NCBI RefSeq assembly: GCF_900176465.1 | Contig: NZ_FWXR01000019.1 | Span: 31,528-95,527 of the forward strand | Origin: Fulvimarina manganoxydans | Lineage (GTDB): Bacteria; Pseudomonadota; Alphaproteobacteria; Rhizobiales; Rhizobiaceae | Reading direction: 5' to 3' | DNA: 64,000 nucleotides | Shown here: one piece after another, positions 35,371 to 44,778 of the stretch | Layout: every line of letters begins with the position of its first letter | Position numbering within the stretch: the first letter of the stretch is position 1 | Notes under the pieces: model-generated | Database searches by the model: none | Told to the model about the DNA's origin: nothing | What the model saw: the letters and a program-made list of their open reading frames with translations, nothing else | Program-made: the position numbers and the translations under genes

Positions 35371-36444
35371 TTATCCGCGCGGTGTCAGCCTTGTGAAATG
35401 CCCCATCTTTCGACCGGCGCGGATTTCGAGCTTGCCGTAAAGATGCAGGACGAGATCCTTCTCCTCCAGAAGTTTCGGCGCACGTCGCACCTCCTCGCCG
35501 ATGAGATTTTCCATGACGCAGTCGGAATGGCGGTTCGGATCGCCGAGCGGCAGGCCGCAAACGGCGCGGATATGCTGCTCGAATTGGGATATGGCGCAGG
35601 CCGCTTCCGTCCAATGGCCGGAATTATGGACGCGCGGGGCGAGCTCGTTGACGAGGAGGCTCTCATCGGAGCGCACGAAGAACTCGATGCCGACGACCCC
35701 CACATAATTCAGCTTCCCGACGATCGCGGCGGCGATCTCGCGGGCTTTGTGAGCGACGGTCTCGCTCACCCGGCCCGGCACGGTCGAGCGTCTCAGGATA
35801 CCGAGCCCATGGACGTTCTCGGCCGGCTCGAAACAGGCGATGGCCCCGTCCTGACCCCGAGCCGCGATCACGGAGCATTCGTAGTCGAAGGCGATCTTGG
35901 CTTCGAGAATCGAGGGGCGCGACCCCAGACTCTCGAAGGCGTCCGCCACAGGGCCCTCGCGGCGGATGCTCGCCTGGCCCTTGCCGTCATAGCCGAAGCG
36001 ACGGGTCTTCAGGATACAGTCTGAATCGAGGTCGACCAGGGCATGTCCCAGCTCCTCGACGCTGTCGATCGCCCGCCAGGGCGCGGTCTCGATGCCGATC
36101 CCGTTGAGAAAGGCCTTTTCCACCACCCGGTCCTGGGACACTTCCAGCGCTTCGGCCGGCGGAAACAGAGAGACGCCGGAAACGGCCTCGCGCACCGGCC
36201 CGACGGGAACGTTCTCGAACTCGTAGGTGACGACGTCGGCGCGGCTGGCAAGCGAGGCCAGGGCCTTCAGGTCGTCATAAGCGGCGATGATACCCTCATT
36301 GGCGACTTGCAGGGCCGGGCAGGCGGGATCGGGATCGAGCGCGATGGTGCGATAGCCGAGCCGTGCGGCCGCGATCGCCAGCATGCGGGCGAGCTGGCCG
36401 CCGCCCAGTATGCCGATCGTCGCGCCAGGAGGCAGTGGGGTCAA
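35371..36444 (-). CDS. purK: N5-carboxyaminoimidazole ribonucleotide synthase
   Basis: A 357-residue ATP-grasp enzyme that carboxylates aminoimidazole ribonucleotide with ATP and bicarbonate. It begins [21 protein letters not shown], has the YEFENVP motif, the [15 protein letters not shown]-binding loop, and the [15 protein letters not shown] metal-binding block. Its ATG overlaps the purE stop by four bases (ATGA), giving coupled translation of consecutive pathway enzymes. Confidence 0.97.
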   Translation of the reverse strand: MTPLPPGATIGILGGGQLARMLAIAAARLGYRTIALDPDPACPALQVANEGIIAAYDDLKALASLASRADVVTYEFENVPVGPVREAVSGVSLFPPAEALEVSQDRVVEKAFLNGIGIETAPWRAIDSVEELGHALVDLDSDCILKTRRFGYDGKGQASIRREGPVADAFESLGSRPSILEAKIAFDYECSVIAARGQDGAIACFEPAENVHGLGILRRSTVPGRVSETVAHKAREIAAAIVGKLNYVGVVGIEFFVRSDESLLVNELAPRVHNSGHWTEAACAISQFEQHIRAVCGLPLGDPNRHSDCVMENLIGEEVRRAPKLLEEKDLVLHLYGKLEIRAGRKMGHFTRLTPRG

Positions 36445-36956
36445 GCGTGGCCTCCATCATCGTCTTTCGGCGTCTCGGCGACGCTCGCCGTCTGACGTTC
36501 GCGATAGGCGTCGAGCCGCTCTGCAAGGGCCTCGTCACCGAGAGCGAGAACCGAAGCTGACAGAAGCGCGGCGTTCACCGCGCCGGCGCGGCCGATGGCG
36601 AGCGTGCCGACGGGAATGCCGGCCGGCATCTGGACGATCGACAGAAGCGAATCCTTGCCCGACAGAGCGCGGCTCTCGACAGGCACGCCGAAGACGGGAA
36701 GCGGGGTGAGGGCGGCCGTCATGCCCGGCAGATGGGCGGCACCGCCAGCTCCGGCAATGATGACCTTGAAGCCTTCGCCCTTGGCCCCGCTGGCAAAATC
36801 ATAGAGCCGCTTAGGCGTACGATGGGCCGAGACGATGCGCGCCGAATAGGCGATGCCGAGCGCGTCGAGCGTCTCTGCGGCATTGCGCATCACGGGCCAG
36901 TCCGACTGGCTGCCCATGATGATCGCGACGGGTGGTGCTGCGGTGTCCTCAGTCAC
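36441..36956 (-). CDS. purE: N5-carboxyaminoimidazole ribonucleotide mutase
   Basis: A 171-residue class I PurE, which rearranges the PurK product to 4-carboxyaminoimidazole ribonucleotide. The signature [29 protein letters not shown] and [25 protein letters not shown] (in parts) are clear. It overlaps purK by 4 bases at its 3' end, and its ATG overlaps the stop of the DUF465 gene by 4 bases, so the three genes form one operon. Confidence 0.97.
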   Translation of the reverse strand: MTEDTAAPPVAIIMGSQSDWPVMRNAAETLDALGIAYSARIVSAHRTPKRLYDFASGAKGEGFKVIIAGAGGAAHLPGMTAALTPLPVFGVPVESRALSGKDSLLSIVQMPAGIPVGTLAIGRAGAVNAALLSASVLALGDEALAERLDAYRERQTASVAETPKDDDGGHA

Positions 36957-37156
36957 GCGATGATATCCGGGATGATCTGGTCTTCGAGTTCGTGCAGGCG
37001 GTCCTTGATCGCAAGCTTCTTCTTCTTCATTCGCTGAATTCGAAGTTTGTCGCAGCCTTGCGCTTCCATTGCCTCGATCGCCACGTCGAAGTCGGCGTGC
37101 TCCTGACGAAGCCGCGCCACCTGCAATCGAAGTGCCGCCTGTTCCTGATCCGCCAT
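36953..37156 (-). CDS. DUF465 (YdcH-like) small coiled-coil protein
   Basis: A 67-residue basic/acidic helical protein typical of DUF465: [16 protein letters not shown] followed by the conserved [24 protein letters not shown] at 37156 has AAGGAG 5 bases upstream; a GTG two codons earlier is less likely. It starts the purE-purK operon, a frequent arrangement in rhizobia from general knowledge. No function is known. Confidence 0.88.
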   Translation of the reverse strand: MADQEQAALRLQVARLRQEHADFDVAIEAMEAQGCDKLRIQRMKKKKLAIKDRLHELEDQIIPDIIA

Positions 37157-37367
37157 CGCCACTCCTTGCGCATGGTCATGCCGTCGTCACGAATCGCTCT
37201 CGCGACAGATTTCGCGAGACGTTCAACGAGATGTGTACCAAAAGGCGTCGAGAGCCGATACCGCCACGAATTTGCCATTCGACATGACGACGTTTGTGTG
37301 ACACCTTTTTCACGTTGTGCCCGATAGGGCTCGTCCAATCGGGCAAACCATAACTAGGGAGATGCCC

Positions 37368-37541
37368 ATGTCCTTGGATGCGCATATCGCGACGCTCGAG
37401 CAGCGTCATACGGCTCTGGATCACGAGCTTGCGGCGGCGGTTCTGACCAATCCAGCGATGAGCGATGAGGAAATCCGGGAGATGAAGCGGCGCAAGCTGC
37501 GGCTCAAGGACGAGATCGAGAGGTTGCGCCGGAACAACTGA
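37368..37541 (+). CDS. DUF465 (YdcH-like) small coiled-coil protein, second copy
   Basis: A 57-residue DUF465 protein (MSLDAHIATLEQRHTALDHE, then EIREMKRRKLRLKDEIERL). ATG at 37368 is chosen because AGGGA lies 7 bases upstream; the ATG at 37362 would be too close. It is divergent from the DUF465-purEK operon, with 211 bases between, and has the same heptad-like pattern as the other copy. Its role is unknown. Confidence 0.88.
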   Translation: MSLDAHIATLEQRHTALDHELAAAVLTNPAMSDEEIREMKRRKLRLKDEIERLRRNN

Positions 37542-37564
37542 TCCGGCTTTACCAATCTTTCGCT

Positions 37565-37586
37565 CGGGCACGTCCTCTCGTGCCCG
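37565..37586. terminator. Hairpin between the DUF465 gene and the TauE gene
   Basis: CGGGCACG pairs with CGTGCCCG around a TCCTCT loop, 23 bases after the DUF465 stop and between two convergent genes. The downstream tract is only weakly T-rich (ATATTCTG). Confidence 0.65.
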
Positions 37587-37662
37587 GGCAATATTCTGAT
37601 TTCAAAATCCAAAATGACGGCATTTTCCGTGGCTGCGAGCCCTCGCTCGTCGCAATCTCGCT

Positions 37663-38511
37663 TCAGCCCGCGATCCCAGCAAAACCATCATAGGCGAGCT
37701 TTAGCCCGACCGGCACCAGCAGCGCATAGATGATCCTGTAGAAGGTCTCAGGCGCGATCCGCTTGACCAGCCAGACCCCGCACAAGGTTGCCACCGGCGC
37801 GACCGGCAAAAGCGCGAGCGAGATGGCAAGATGGTCCGCCGAAAACTGTCCCAACAGAAAATAAGGCAAAAGCTTCACCGCATTGGTGACCGCGAAGAAG
37901 ACGACGGCGGTTCCCGCATAATCGGCCGGTGCGAGCTTCAGCGGCACCACATGGATCTGAAAGGGCGGGCCGCCGGCATGGGAGACGAAGCTGGTGAAGC
38001 CCGAGGCCGCGCCCCAGAAGAGCGCGCGCGGCGTGTCGCGTTGCTTCGCTTCCGTTCGATGCCGGGCGCTGAAGTACCAGTTGACGGCGAATCCGAGCGC
38101 GAGAAGGCCGACCACGATGCGCACACCGTCGGCGGAGATCGACGCCGAGGTGAAGTAACCGGCCGCAACGCCCGCGATCGAAGCCGGCAGCATGCGTTTC
38201 AAAAGGTCGCGATCGAAGCGTCCCCGCCAAGCATAGAGTGCGATCAGGTCCATCACGATCATGATCGGCAGAAGAATCCCAGCGGCTGCGACGGGCGAAA
38301 TCACCAGCGCCATCATTGGCACTCCGATCAGTGCGATCGTGCCGCCGAAACCACCCTTGGACAGGCCGACGAGAAAGACGGCCGGCACGGCGGCGAGATA
38401 AAAGAATGGGTCTGTGATCACGGTAAGTGCGGGTCGGAAGGATCGATGGGAATGCGACGTCTCGCCATCGATTGCCTCTTCATCCCTATGATTGCAACTT
38501 TGTGATTGCAT
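37663..38511 (-). CDS. TauE/SafE family membrane permease
   Basis: A 282-residue membrane protein of the TauE/SafE (DUF81) family with about eight spans. It has the family glycines in FLVGLSKGGFGGTIALIGVPMMAL (in parts) and the second repeat WGAASGFTSFVSHAGGPPFQI. Members export small anions such as sulfite or sulfoacetate, but the substrate cannot be inferred. The first 30 residues are hydrophilic and atypical; a GTG at 38421 starting VITDPFFY may be the true start. It is divergent from the formate dehydrogenase operon. Confidence 0.87.
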   Translation of the reverse strand: MQSQSCNHRDEEAIDGETSHSHRSFRPALTVITDPFFYLAAVPAVFLVGLSKGGFGGTIALIGVPMMALVISPVAAAGILLPIMIVMDLIALYAWRGRFDRDLLKRMLPASIAGVAAGYFTSASISADGVRIVVGLLALGFAVNWYFSARHRTEAKQRDTPRALFWGAASGFTSFVSHAGGPPFQIHVVPLKLAPADYAGTAVVFFAVTNAVKLLPYFLLGQFSADHLAISLALLPVAPVATLCGVWLVKRIAPETFYRIIYALLVPVGLKLAYDGFAGIAG

Positions 38512-38674
38512 GAGCCGGGCAATGGGACGTCGGCTGATTTGTCCGTCTGCATCAAGCTTTTGCGGCTAGAAATGGTGGTCCAGAGATCCACGAAGCCCAT
38601 TGTGGGGGGGACGCTGCGACGGGCGAGATGGCATCACGAGTTTCGGCTTATCAGCAGCAATTGCGAGGTTGTTG

Positions 38675-38689
38675 ATAGAGTTTCTCTAT
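38675..38689. promoter_or_regulatory. Candidate operator upstream of fdsG
   Basis: The perfect inverted repeat ATAGAG-TTT-CTCTAT lies about 87 bases before fdsG, and overlaps a looser TATCA-N19-TGATA repeat (38649-38677). No LysR-type regulator gene such as FdsR is adjacent, so the binding protein is unknown. Confidence 0.35.
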
Positions 38690-38775
38690 TGCCAGACGGA
38701 GAAACAGTCTTGATTTCCCCCTTCACGGGGTGTTCCGTTTCTAAAACAATTCCAATTGCGTGTGGGAGGCAGGCA

Positions 38776-39249
38776 TTGGCTCCAAAGGCCGAATTCGATA
38801 GCGAAGACGTTGCCGCGATCGTCGAGGATCTCAAGGGTCTCGAAGGTCCGCTGCTTCCGATCCTGCATGCCGTTCAAGACCGCTTCGGCCATGTCCCAGA
38901 CGAGGCCGTGCGGGTGATTGCCCATAGGCTGAATCTGACCCGGGCCGAAGTCTACGGCGTTGTCTCCTTCTATCATGACTATCACCGTGAGCCCCATGGT
39001 GCGCATACGCTGAAGGTCTGCCGGGCCGAGGCCTGTCAGGCTGCCGGTGGCGACGCGATCGCCGACCGCATCGAGAAGGCGCTCGGCATCAAGTTCGGCG
39101 AGACAACGGCGGATGGACGTGTCACGCTGGAGGCCGTCTATTGCCTGGGCCTCTGCGCGACCGCGCCGTCGGCCATGCTGGACGATCGGCTGTTCGGCCG
39201 CTTGAACGCCGCCAAGGCCGACAGGCTCACTGCGGAGGCCCAGCTATGA
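38776..39249 (+). CDS. fdsG: NAD-dependent formate dehydrogenase gamma subunit (NuoE-like)
   Basis: A 157-residue thioredoxin-like [2Fe-2S] subunit homologous to NuoE. It has the conserved VCRAEACQAAGG and AVYCLGLCATAPSAM cysteine motifs and the GVVSFYHDYH segment. I place the start at a TTG (38776), because it has a GGGAGG ribosome site about 5-8 bases upstream and gives the normal FdsG length; the open frame reaches 38506 but the additional residues are not FdsG-like. It passes electrons between FdsB and FdsA. Its TGA overlaps the fdsB ATG by 4 bases. Confidence 0.93.
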   Translation: MAPKAEFDSEDVAAIVEDLKGLEGPLLPILHAVQDRFGHVPDEAVRVIAHRLNLTRAEVYGVVSFYHDYHREPHGAHTLKVCRAEACQAAGGDAIADRIEKALGIKFGETTADGRVTLEAVYCLGLCATAPSAMLDDRLFGRLNAAKADRLTAEAQL

Positions 39250-40802
39250 CCACACGCATCTTTATTCCGCTCGATTCCTTCGCGGTCGCCAACGGCGCCG
39301 ACGAGCTGTGTGATGAGCTAACCCATCTCGCCGCCCGCCGTGGGCTCGATATCGAGATCGTGCGCAATGGTTCGCGCGGCATGGCCTGGCTGGAGCCCTT
39401 GGTCGAGGTCGAGACCCATCAGGGTCGCATCGGTTACGGGCCGATCGAGCCCGGCGAAATGGAAGCGCTCCTCGATGCGGGGCTGATGAATGGCGGCGCC
39501 CATGCCAAATGCATCGGCGATCCAGAAGAGCACCCCTTCATGAAGGGGCAGACCCGGCTGACCTTCAAGCGCTGCGGCGTGACCGATCCCCTGTCGCTGG
39601 ACGATTACGAGGCCCATGGTGGTCTCATCGGCTTGAAGCGCGCCATCGAAATGGGCGGTGCCGGCGTCGTCGACGAAGTCACCGAATCCGGTCTGCGCGG
39701 TCGGGGCGGCGCAGGCTTTCCGACCGGCATCAAGTGGAAGACGGTTCGCGAGGCGGCGGGCGAGCGCAAATATATCGTCGCCAATGCCGACGAGGGCGAT
39801 TCCGGCACCTTTGCCGACCGCATGATCATGGAAGGCGATCCCTTCTGCCTGATCGAGGGCATGGCCATCGCCGCCGTCGCGACGGGCGCGACCAAGGGCT
39901 ATATTTATCTGCGCTCCGAATATCCGGTGGCGATCCGGGTGATGCGCGAGGCCATCCGCCGCGCGACGGCCGCCGGTGTCCTCGGCGTTTCCATGATGGG
40001 CTCGGCGCAAGCCTTCGATATCGAGGTTCGGGTCGGCGCGGGCGCCTATGTCTGCGGCGAGGAGACCTCGCTGCTCGACAGTCTTGAAGGCAAGCGCGGT
40101 CAGGTGCGCTTCAAGCCGCCGCTGCCGGCCATTAAAGGTCTGTTCGGCCGCCCGACGGTGATCAACAACGTCATCTCGCTCGCCTCGACGCCGGAGATTC
40201 TGGCCAAGGGCGCCAAGTTCTACAAGGATTTCGGCATGGGCCGCTCGCGCGGCACCATCCCCTTGCAGATCGCCGGCAATGTTCGCCATGGCGGGCTTTT
40301 CGAGGTCGCTTTCGGCCTGACGCTCGGCGAGATCGTCGAGGGGATCGCCGGCGGTACCGATACGGGCAAGCCGATCCGCGCCGTCCAGGTTGGTGGTCCG
40401 CTCGGCGCTTATTTCCCACGCGCTCTGTTCGACACGCCCTTCGACTACGAGGCTTTTGCCGAGAAGAACGGTCTGATCGGCCATGCCGGCATCGTGATCT
40501 TCGACGAAGACGTCGACATGAAGAAGCAGGCCCGTTTCGCCTTCGAATTCTGCGCGATCGAATCCTGCGGCAAATGCACACCCTGCCGCATCGGCGCCGT
40601 GCGCGGTCTGGAGACCATGGACAAGGTGATCGGCGGTGAGAATGTCTCCGGCAATCTCGAGCTCGTCGAAGACCTCTGCAACACCATGCAGTTCGGCTCG
40701 CTCTGCGCGCTCGGCGGTTTCACGCCCTATCCGGTGATGAGCGCGATCCGGCACTTCCCCGAGGATTTCGAGGGAACGCCCATGCGGGTCGCGGCCGAAT
40801 AA
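39246..40802 (+). CDS. fdsB: NAD-dependent formate dehydrogenase beta subunit (NuoF-like)
   Basis: A 518-residue NuoF-type diaphorase subunit that binds FMN, NAD and a [4Fe-4S] cluster. An N-terminal thioredoxin-like part (1-110) precedes the flavodomain with GLRGRGGAGFPTGIKW and ANADEGDSGTFADR (NADH/FMN binding), and the cluster motif ESCGKCTPCRIG with a distant LCALGGFTPYPV. The ATGA overlap with fdsG fixes the start. It delivers electrons from formate oxidation to NAD+. Confidence 0.96.
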   Translation: MTTRIFIPLDSFAVANGADELCDELTHLAARRGLDIEIVRNGSRGMAWLEPLVEVETHQGRIGYGPIEPGEMEALLDAGLMNGGAHAKCIGDPEEHPFMKGQTRLTFKRCGVTDPLSLDDYEAHGGLIGLKRAIEMGGAGVVDEVTESGLRGRGGAGFPTGIKWKTVREAAGERKYIVANADEGDSGTFADRMIMEGDPFCLIEGMAIAAVATGATKGYIYLRSEYPVAIRVMREAIRRATAAGVLGVSMMGSAQAFDIEVRVGAGAYVCGEETSLLDSLEGKRGQVRFKPPLPAIKGLFGRPTVINNVISLASTPEILAKGAKFYKDFGMGRSRGTIPLQIAGNVRHGGLFEVAFGLTLGEIVEGIAGGTDTGKPIRAVQVGGPLGAYFPRALFDTPFDYEAFAEKNGLIGHAGIVIFDEDVDMKKQARFAFEFCAIESCGKCTPCRIGAVRGLETMDKVIGGENVSGNLELVEDLCNTMQFGSLCALGGFTPYPVMSAIRHFPEDFEGTPMRVAAE

Positions 40803-40820
40803 GGCCGACGGGTTCGAAAG

Positions 40821-40844
40821 CCTCCCCGTCATGACGGGGAGGCG
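40821..40844. promoter_or_regulatory. Perfect 24-base palindrome between fdsB and fdsA
   Basis: GCCTCCCCGTC followed by AT and the exact reverse complement. The bases form a stem of about 10 pairs with a tetraloop. It lies 18 bases after fdsB and 54 bases before fdsA, without a U-tract, so a role in RNA processing or transcript stability is more likely than termination. Confidence 0.6.
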
Positions 40845-40898
40845 CATCGTTTCAACGCCGTGTCCTGGGTGACCGGCGGTTTGGGAGAGGACTTCTCG

Positions 40899-43745
40899 AT
40901 GAGCCTCGTACACGAAAAAGACTACGGCACGCCGAAATCCAAGGCGGAGAAGACCGTCACCTTGACGATCGACGGGCAGTCCGTGAGCGTTCCCGAGGGG
41001 ACGTCGGTCATGCGCGCGGCCGCCGATCTCGGAATTTCCGTCCCGAAGCTTTGCGCCACCGACATGCTGGACGCCTTCGGCTCCTGCCGAGTCTGCGTCG
41101 TCGAAGTGGAGGGGCGCGGTGGCACGCCTGCCTCCTGCACGACGCCCGTCGCCGAGGGCATGGTGGTGAAGACGGAGAGCGACCGCCTGTCGCGCATCCG
41201 CAAGGGCGTGATGGAGCTCTATCTCTCCGACCATCCGCAGGAATGGGACGCGCGCAAGGGCGGCGCCGATTGCGAGCTGCATGACGTTGCCGAGCAGGTG
41301 GGCGTCGAAACCATTCGCTACGGGGATGGCGGGCGCAATCATCTGGATTGCGGCGTCGACGACTCGAACCCCTATTTCAGCTTCGATTCCTCCAAATGCA
41401 TCGTCTGCTCGCGCTGCGTCAGAGCCTGTAACGAGGTTCAGGGCACCTTCGCGCTGACCGTCGAGGGCCGAGGCTTCGACAGCCGCATCTCGGCCGGCAC
41501 GCCGATCGATGACTTCATCTCCTCCGATTGCGTCTCCTGCGGCGCCTGCGTCCAGGCCTGCCCGACCGAGGCGCTTCAGGAAAAGGCGGTGATCGAGAAG
41601 GGCGTCCCCACCTCGTCGGCCGTCACCACCTGCGCCTATTGCGGCGTCGGCTGCTCCTTCAAGGCCGAGATGCAGGGCGAAGAAGTCGTCCGCATGGTGC
41701 CTTACAAGGACGGCAAGGCCAATCGCGGCCATTCCTGCGTCAAGGGCCGCTTTGCCATCGGCTATGCGAATCACGAAGATCGCATCCTCAATCCGATGAT
41801 CCGCGACCACTACAGCCAGCCCTGGCGGGAAGTCTCCTGGGACGAGGCGATCGGTTTCGCGGCCGGTAAGATCAAGGACATCCAGGCGAAATACGGGCGC
41901 GGCGCGGTCGGCGGCATCTCCTCCTCGCGCTGCACCAATGAGGAAGTCTATCTCGTCCAGAAGATGGTCCGCGCCGGCTTCGGCAACAACAATATCGACA
42001 CCTGCGCGCGCGTCTGCCATTCGCCGACGGGCTATGGGCTGAAGACGACTTTCGGCACCTCCGCCGGCACCCAGGACTTCGATTCGGTCGAAAAGACTGA
42101 CGTCATCCTCCTGATCGGCGCCAATCCGACGGACGGCCATCCGGTCTTCGCATCGCGGATGAAGAAGCGGCTGCGAGAGGGCGCGAAGCTGATCGTCATC
42201 GATCCGCGCCGCATCGATCTGGTGCGCACGGCCCATGTGAAAGCGGATGTCCATCTGCCGCTGAAGCCCGGCACCAATGTCGCGATGCTGACGGCGATCG
42301 CCCATGTGATCGTCACCGAAGGCCTGATGAACGAGGCCTTCATCCAGGAGCGTTGCGACTGGGACGAGTTCCAGGACTGGGCCGCCTTCGTCGCCCAGGA
42401 CGAGCGCTCACCCGAAGCGATGGAAGCCGTTACCGGCGTCGATCCCGACCTCGTGCGCCGTGCCGCGCGCCTTTATGCCAAGGGCGGCAACTCGGCGATC
42501 TATTACGGCCTCGGCGTCACCGAGCACAGCCAGGGCTCGACCTCGGTCATCGCGATTGCCAATCTCGCCATGGCGACCGGCAATATCGGCCGCGAGGGCG
42601 TCGGCGTGAACCCGCTGCGTGGGCAGAACAATGTCCAGGGCTCCTGCGACATGGGCTCCTTCCCGCACGAGCTGCCGGGCTATCGCCATGTCTCGGAAGA
42701 GGGCGTGCGCTCGATCTATGAAAAGCTCTGGGGTGTCGAGATCGACAAGGAGCCCGGCCTGCGCATCCCGAATATGTTCGATGCGGCGGTCGAGGGCACC
42801 TTCAAGGGGCTTTATTGCCAAGGCGAGGACATTCTCCAGTCCGACCCGGACACCAAGCATGTCTCGGCCGGCCTCGAAGCGCTCGAACTCCTGATCGTTC
42901 ACGACCTCTTCCTGAACGAGACGGCCAATTACGCCAATGTGTTCCTGCCCGGTTCGACCTTCCTGGAGAAGAACGGCACCTTCACCAATGCCGAACGCCG
43001 CATCAACCGCGTTCGCCGGGTGATGACGCCGAAGAATGGTTATGAGGATTGGGAAGTCACCCAGATGCTCGCAAGGGCCATCGGGATGGACATGAATTAT
43101 TCCCATCCGAGTGAGATCATGGCCGAGATCGCGGACACGACGCCGTCCTTCGCAAATGTCACCTATGAGCTTCTGGACGAGAAGGGCTCGGTCCAGTGGC
43201 CTTGCAATGACGCCCATCCCGAGGGCTCGCCGGTCATGCATGTGGACGGCTTCATGCGCGGCAAGGGCAAGTTCGTCGTCACCGAATATGTGGCGACCGA
43301 CGAGCGTACGGGCCCTCGCTTCCCGCTGCTCCTGACCACTGGGCGCATCCTGTCCCAATACAATGTGGGCGCCCAGACGCGTCGGACCCAGAACACGGTC
43401 TGGCATGCCGAGGATGTTCTGGAGATTCATCCGCATGACGCGGAAGATCGGGGCATTCGCGACAAGGATTGGGTGAAGCTGTCGAGCCGTTCCGGCGAGA
43501 CCTCGCTGCGCGCCAAGATCACCGATCGCGTGGCGCCCGGCGTCGTCTATACGACCTTCCACCATCCGGTGACCCAGGCAAACGTCATCACCACCGACTT
43601 CTCCGATTGGGCGACCAACTGCCCGGAATACAAGGTGACAGCGGTGCAAGTGGCGCCCTCCAACGGTCCGACCGACTGGCAGGAGGATTATCAGGAGCTC
43701 TCGGAGGAAAGCCGGCGCATCCAGTCCCTGGAAGCGGCGGAGTAA
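40899..43745 (+). CDS. fdsA: NAD-dependent formate dehydrogenase alpha subunit (Mo catalytic)
   Basis: A 948-residue molybdopterin enzyme that oxidises formate to CO2. The N-terminal 250 residues carry a [2Fe-2S] ferredoxin domain (FGSCRVCVVEVEG), a HLDCG-containing motif and ferredoxin-type clusters (CIVCSRCVRAC, CVSCGACVQACP). The Mo-bis-MGD domain starts at CAYCGVGCSF. The active-site ligand is a cysteine (Cys373 in CARVCHSPTGYG, followed by His374), so it is not a selenocysteine enzyme. The MopB C-terminal domain (LTTGRILSQYNVGAQTRRT) is complete. ATG at 40899 has a GGGAGAGGA ribosome site; a longer frame upstream is not needed. Confidence 0.97.
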   Translation: MSLVHEKDYGTPKSKAEKTVTLTIDGQSVSVPEGTSVMRAAADLGISVPKLCATDMLDAFGSCRVCVVEVEGRGGTPASCTTPVAEGMVVKTESDRLSRIRKGVMELYLSDHPQEWDARKGGADCELHDVAEQVGVETIRYGDGGRNHLDCGVDDSNPYFSFDSSKCIVCSRCVRACNEVQGTFALTVEGRGFDSRISAGTPIDDFISSDCVSCGACVQACPTEALQEKAVIEKGVPTSSAVTTCAYCGVGCSFKAEMQGEEVVRMVPYKDGKANRGHSCVKGRFAIGYANHEDRILNPMIRDHYSQPWREVSWDEAIGFAAGKIKDIQAKYGRGAVGGISSSRCTNEEVYLVQKMVRAGFGNNNIDTCARVCHSPTGYGLKTTFGTSAGTQDFDSVEKTDVILLIGANPTDGHPVFASRMKKRLREGAKLIVIDPRRIDLVRTAHVKADVHLPLKPGTNVAMLTAIAHVIVTEGLMNEAFIQERCDWDEFQDWAAFVAQDERSPEAMEAVTGVDPDLVRRAARLYAKGGNSAIYYGLGVTEHSQGSTSVIAIANLAMATGNIGREGVGVNPLRGQNNVQGSCDMGSFPHELPGYRHVSEEGVRSIYEKLWGVEIDKEPGLRIPNMFDAAVEGTFKGLYCQGEDILQSDPDTKHVSAGLEALELLIVHDLFLNETANYANVFLPGSTFLEKNGTFTNAERRINRVRRVMTPKNGYEDWEVTQMLARAIGMDMNYSHPSEIMAEIADTTPSFANVTYELLDEKGSVQWPCNDAHPEGSPVMHVDGFMRGKGKFVVTEYVATDERTGPRFPLLLTTGRILSQYNVGAQTRRTQNTVWHAEDVLEIHPHDAEDRGIRDKDWVKLSSRSGETSLRAKITDRVAPGVVYTTFHHPVTQANVITTDFSDWATNCPEYKVTAVQVAPSNGPTDWQEDYQELSEESRRIQSLEAAE

Positions 43746-43864
43746 TTCGACGCTGACGATCGCTCCTCTTCGCTGGACGGCGAGGGGGGAGCGTTCCTCG
43801 TCCCGACGCCTTCTTGATCTATGGATCGGGTTGCCTAGGCGGGGAAGCCATCCGGAAAGGCATA

Positions 43865-44740
43865 ATGACCGAGAGCGACGCGACCAGCCTGACCTCCATC
43901 GCCTATCGCGGCGGAGGGTTCCGTGCCGAGACGCGCAACGTTCCGGCCGAACGGGCGGTGGCAATCTCAGTCGGTGGTTCGACCCATGCGGTGATGATGG
44001 CGACCCCTTCGGCGCTCGAGGATTTGGCGATCGGTCTCGTCCTCAACGAGCGGATCGCCGATGCGTTTGGTGAAATCGAGCGCATCGAGGTGGTCGAGAC
44101 CGACATGGGCACCGACGTTCAGCTTTGGCTGACACCGGAGCGGGCGAAGACCTATGTGGCGCGTCGGCGCCAGATGACTGGGCCAGTGGGTTGCGGTCTC
44201 TGCGGCGTCGAGAGCCTGGAACTTGCCGCCCGTGATCTGCCGAGGGTCGCTGAACACCCCAGGCCGCTGGCGCCCCAGGACATCACGCGAGCGATGGACC
44301 GGATGGCGGGCGCGCAAGCGCTTTCGCGCCTCACCCGCGCCGTTCATGCCGCCGCTTTTCATCAGCGAGAGGGCGATGGCACGACCATGCTCGTCTGCCG
44401 GGAAGATGTCGGCCGGCATAATGCCCTGGACAAGGTCGCCGGCCATCTCGCGCGGCAAGGCGTCGATCCGGCCTCCGGCTTTCTGACGATCACCTCGCGC
44501 GTGTCGGTCGAACTCATCCAGAAGGCGGCGGTCATGGGCTGTCCCGTGATCGCAGCCGTCTCGGCGCCAACTGAGCTTGCCATCCGCGAGGCGGCTTCTG
44601 CCGGCGTCACCCTTGTCGCCGTCACACGCGGCGACGAATTCGAGATTTTCACCCATCCGGAGCGGATCGAGGGCGCGGCGGTCGCCGCCCGAGCCGCCGG
44701 ACATCAGGAGCAGGCATTGACCCAGAGTGGTATGCGATAA
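43865..44740 (+). CDS. fdhD: Formate dehydrogenase accessory sulfurtransferase FdhD
   Basis: A 291-residue FdhD (FdsC-like) protein which carries sulfur from a cysteine desulfurase to the Mo cofactor and so activates FdsA. It has the VGCGLCGVESL Cys-x2-Cys motif needed for the transfer, the LVCREDVGRHNALDKV block, and the SRVSVELIQKAAVMGCP segment. ATG at 43865 (MTESDATSL) follows a GGAAAGG ribosome site; the open frame to 43814 is not needed. It is placed between fdsA and fdsD, the normal order. Confidence 0.95.
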   Translation: MTESDATSLTSIAYRGGGFRAETRNVPAERAVAISVGGSTHAVMMATPSALEDLAIGLVLNERIADAFGEIERIEVVETDMGTDVQLWLTPERAKTYVARRRQMTGPVGCGLCGVESLELAARDLPRVAEHPRPLAPQDITRAMDRMAGAQALSRLTRAVHAAAFHQREGDGTTMLVCREDVGRHNALDKVAGHLARQGVDPASGFLTITSRVSVELIQKAAVMGCPVIAAVSAPTELAIREAASAGVTLVAVTRGDEFEIFTHPERIEGAAVAARAAGHQEQALTQSGMR

Positions 44741-44778
44741 AACGGAATCGCCGATCTGCTTCCAGTTTTTGTTTCAAC

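Noticed and set aside
34958..35614. N-terminal extension of the TPR protein to 492 codons
   Set aside because: It would run through the L36 gene and its promoter in another frame, and would bury the obvious signal peptide.
39318..42305. Minus-strand open frame of 995 codons opposite fdsB/fdsA
   Set aside because: Antisense shadow of formate dehydrogenase genes, with no motif.
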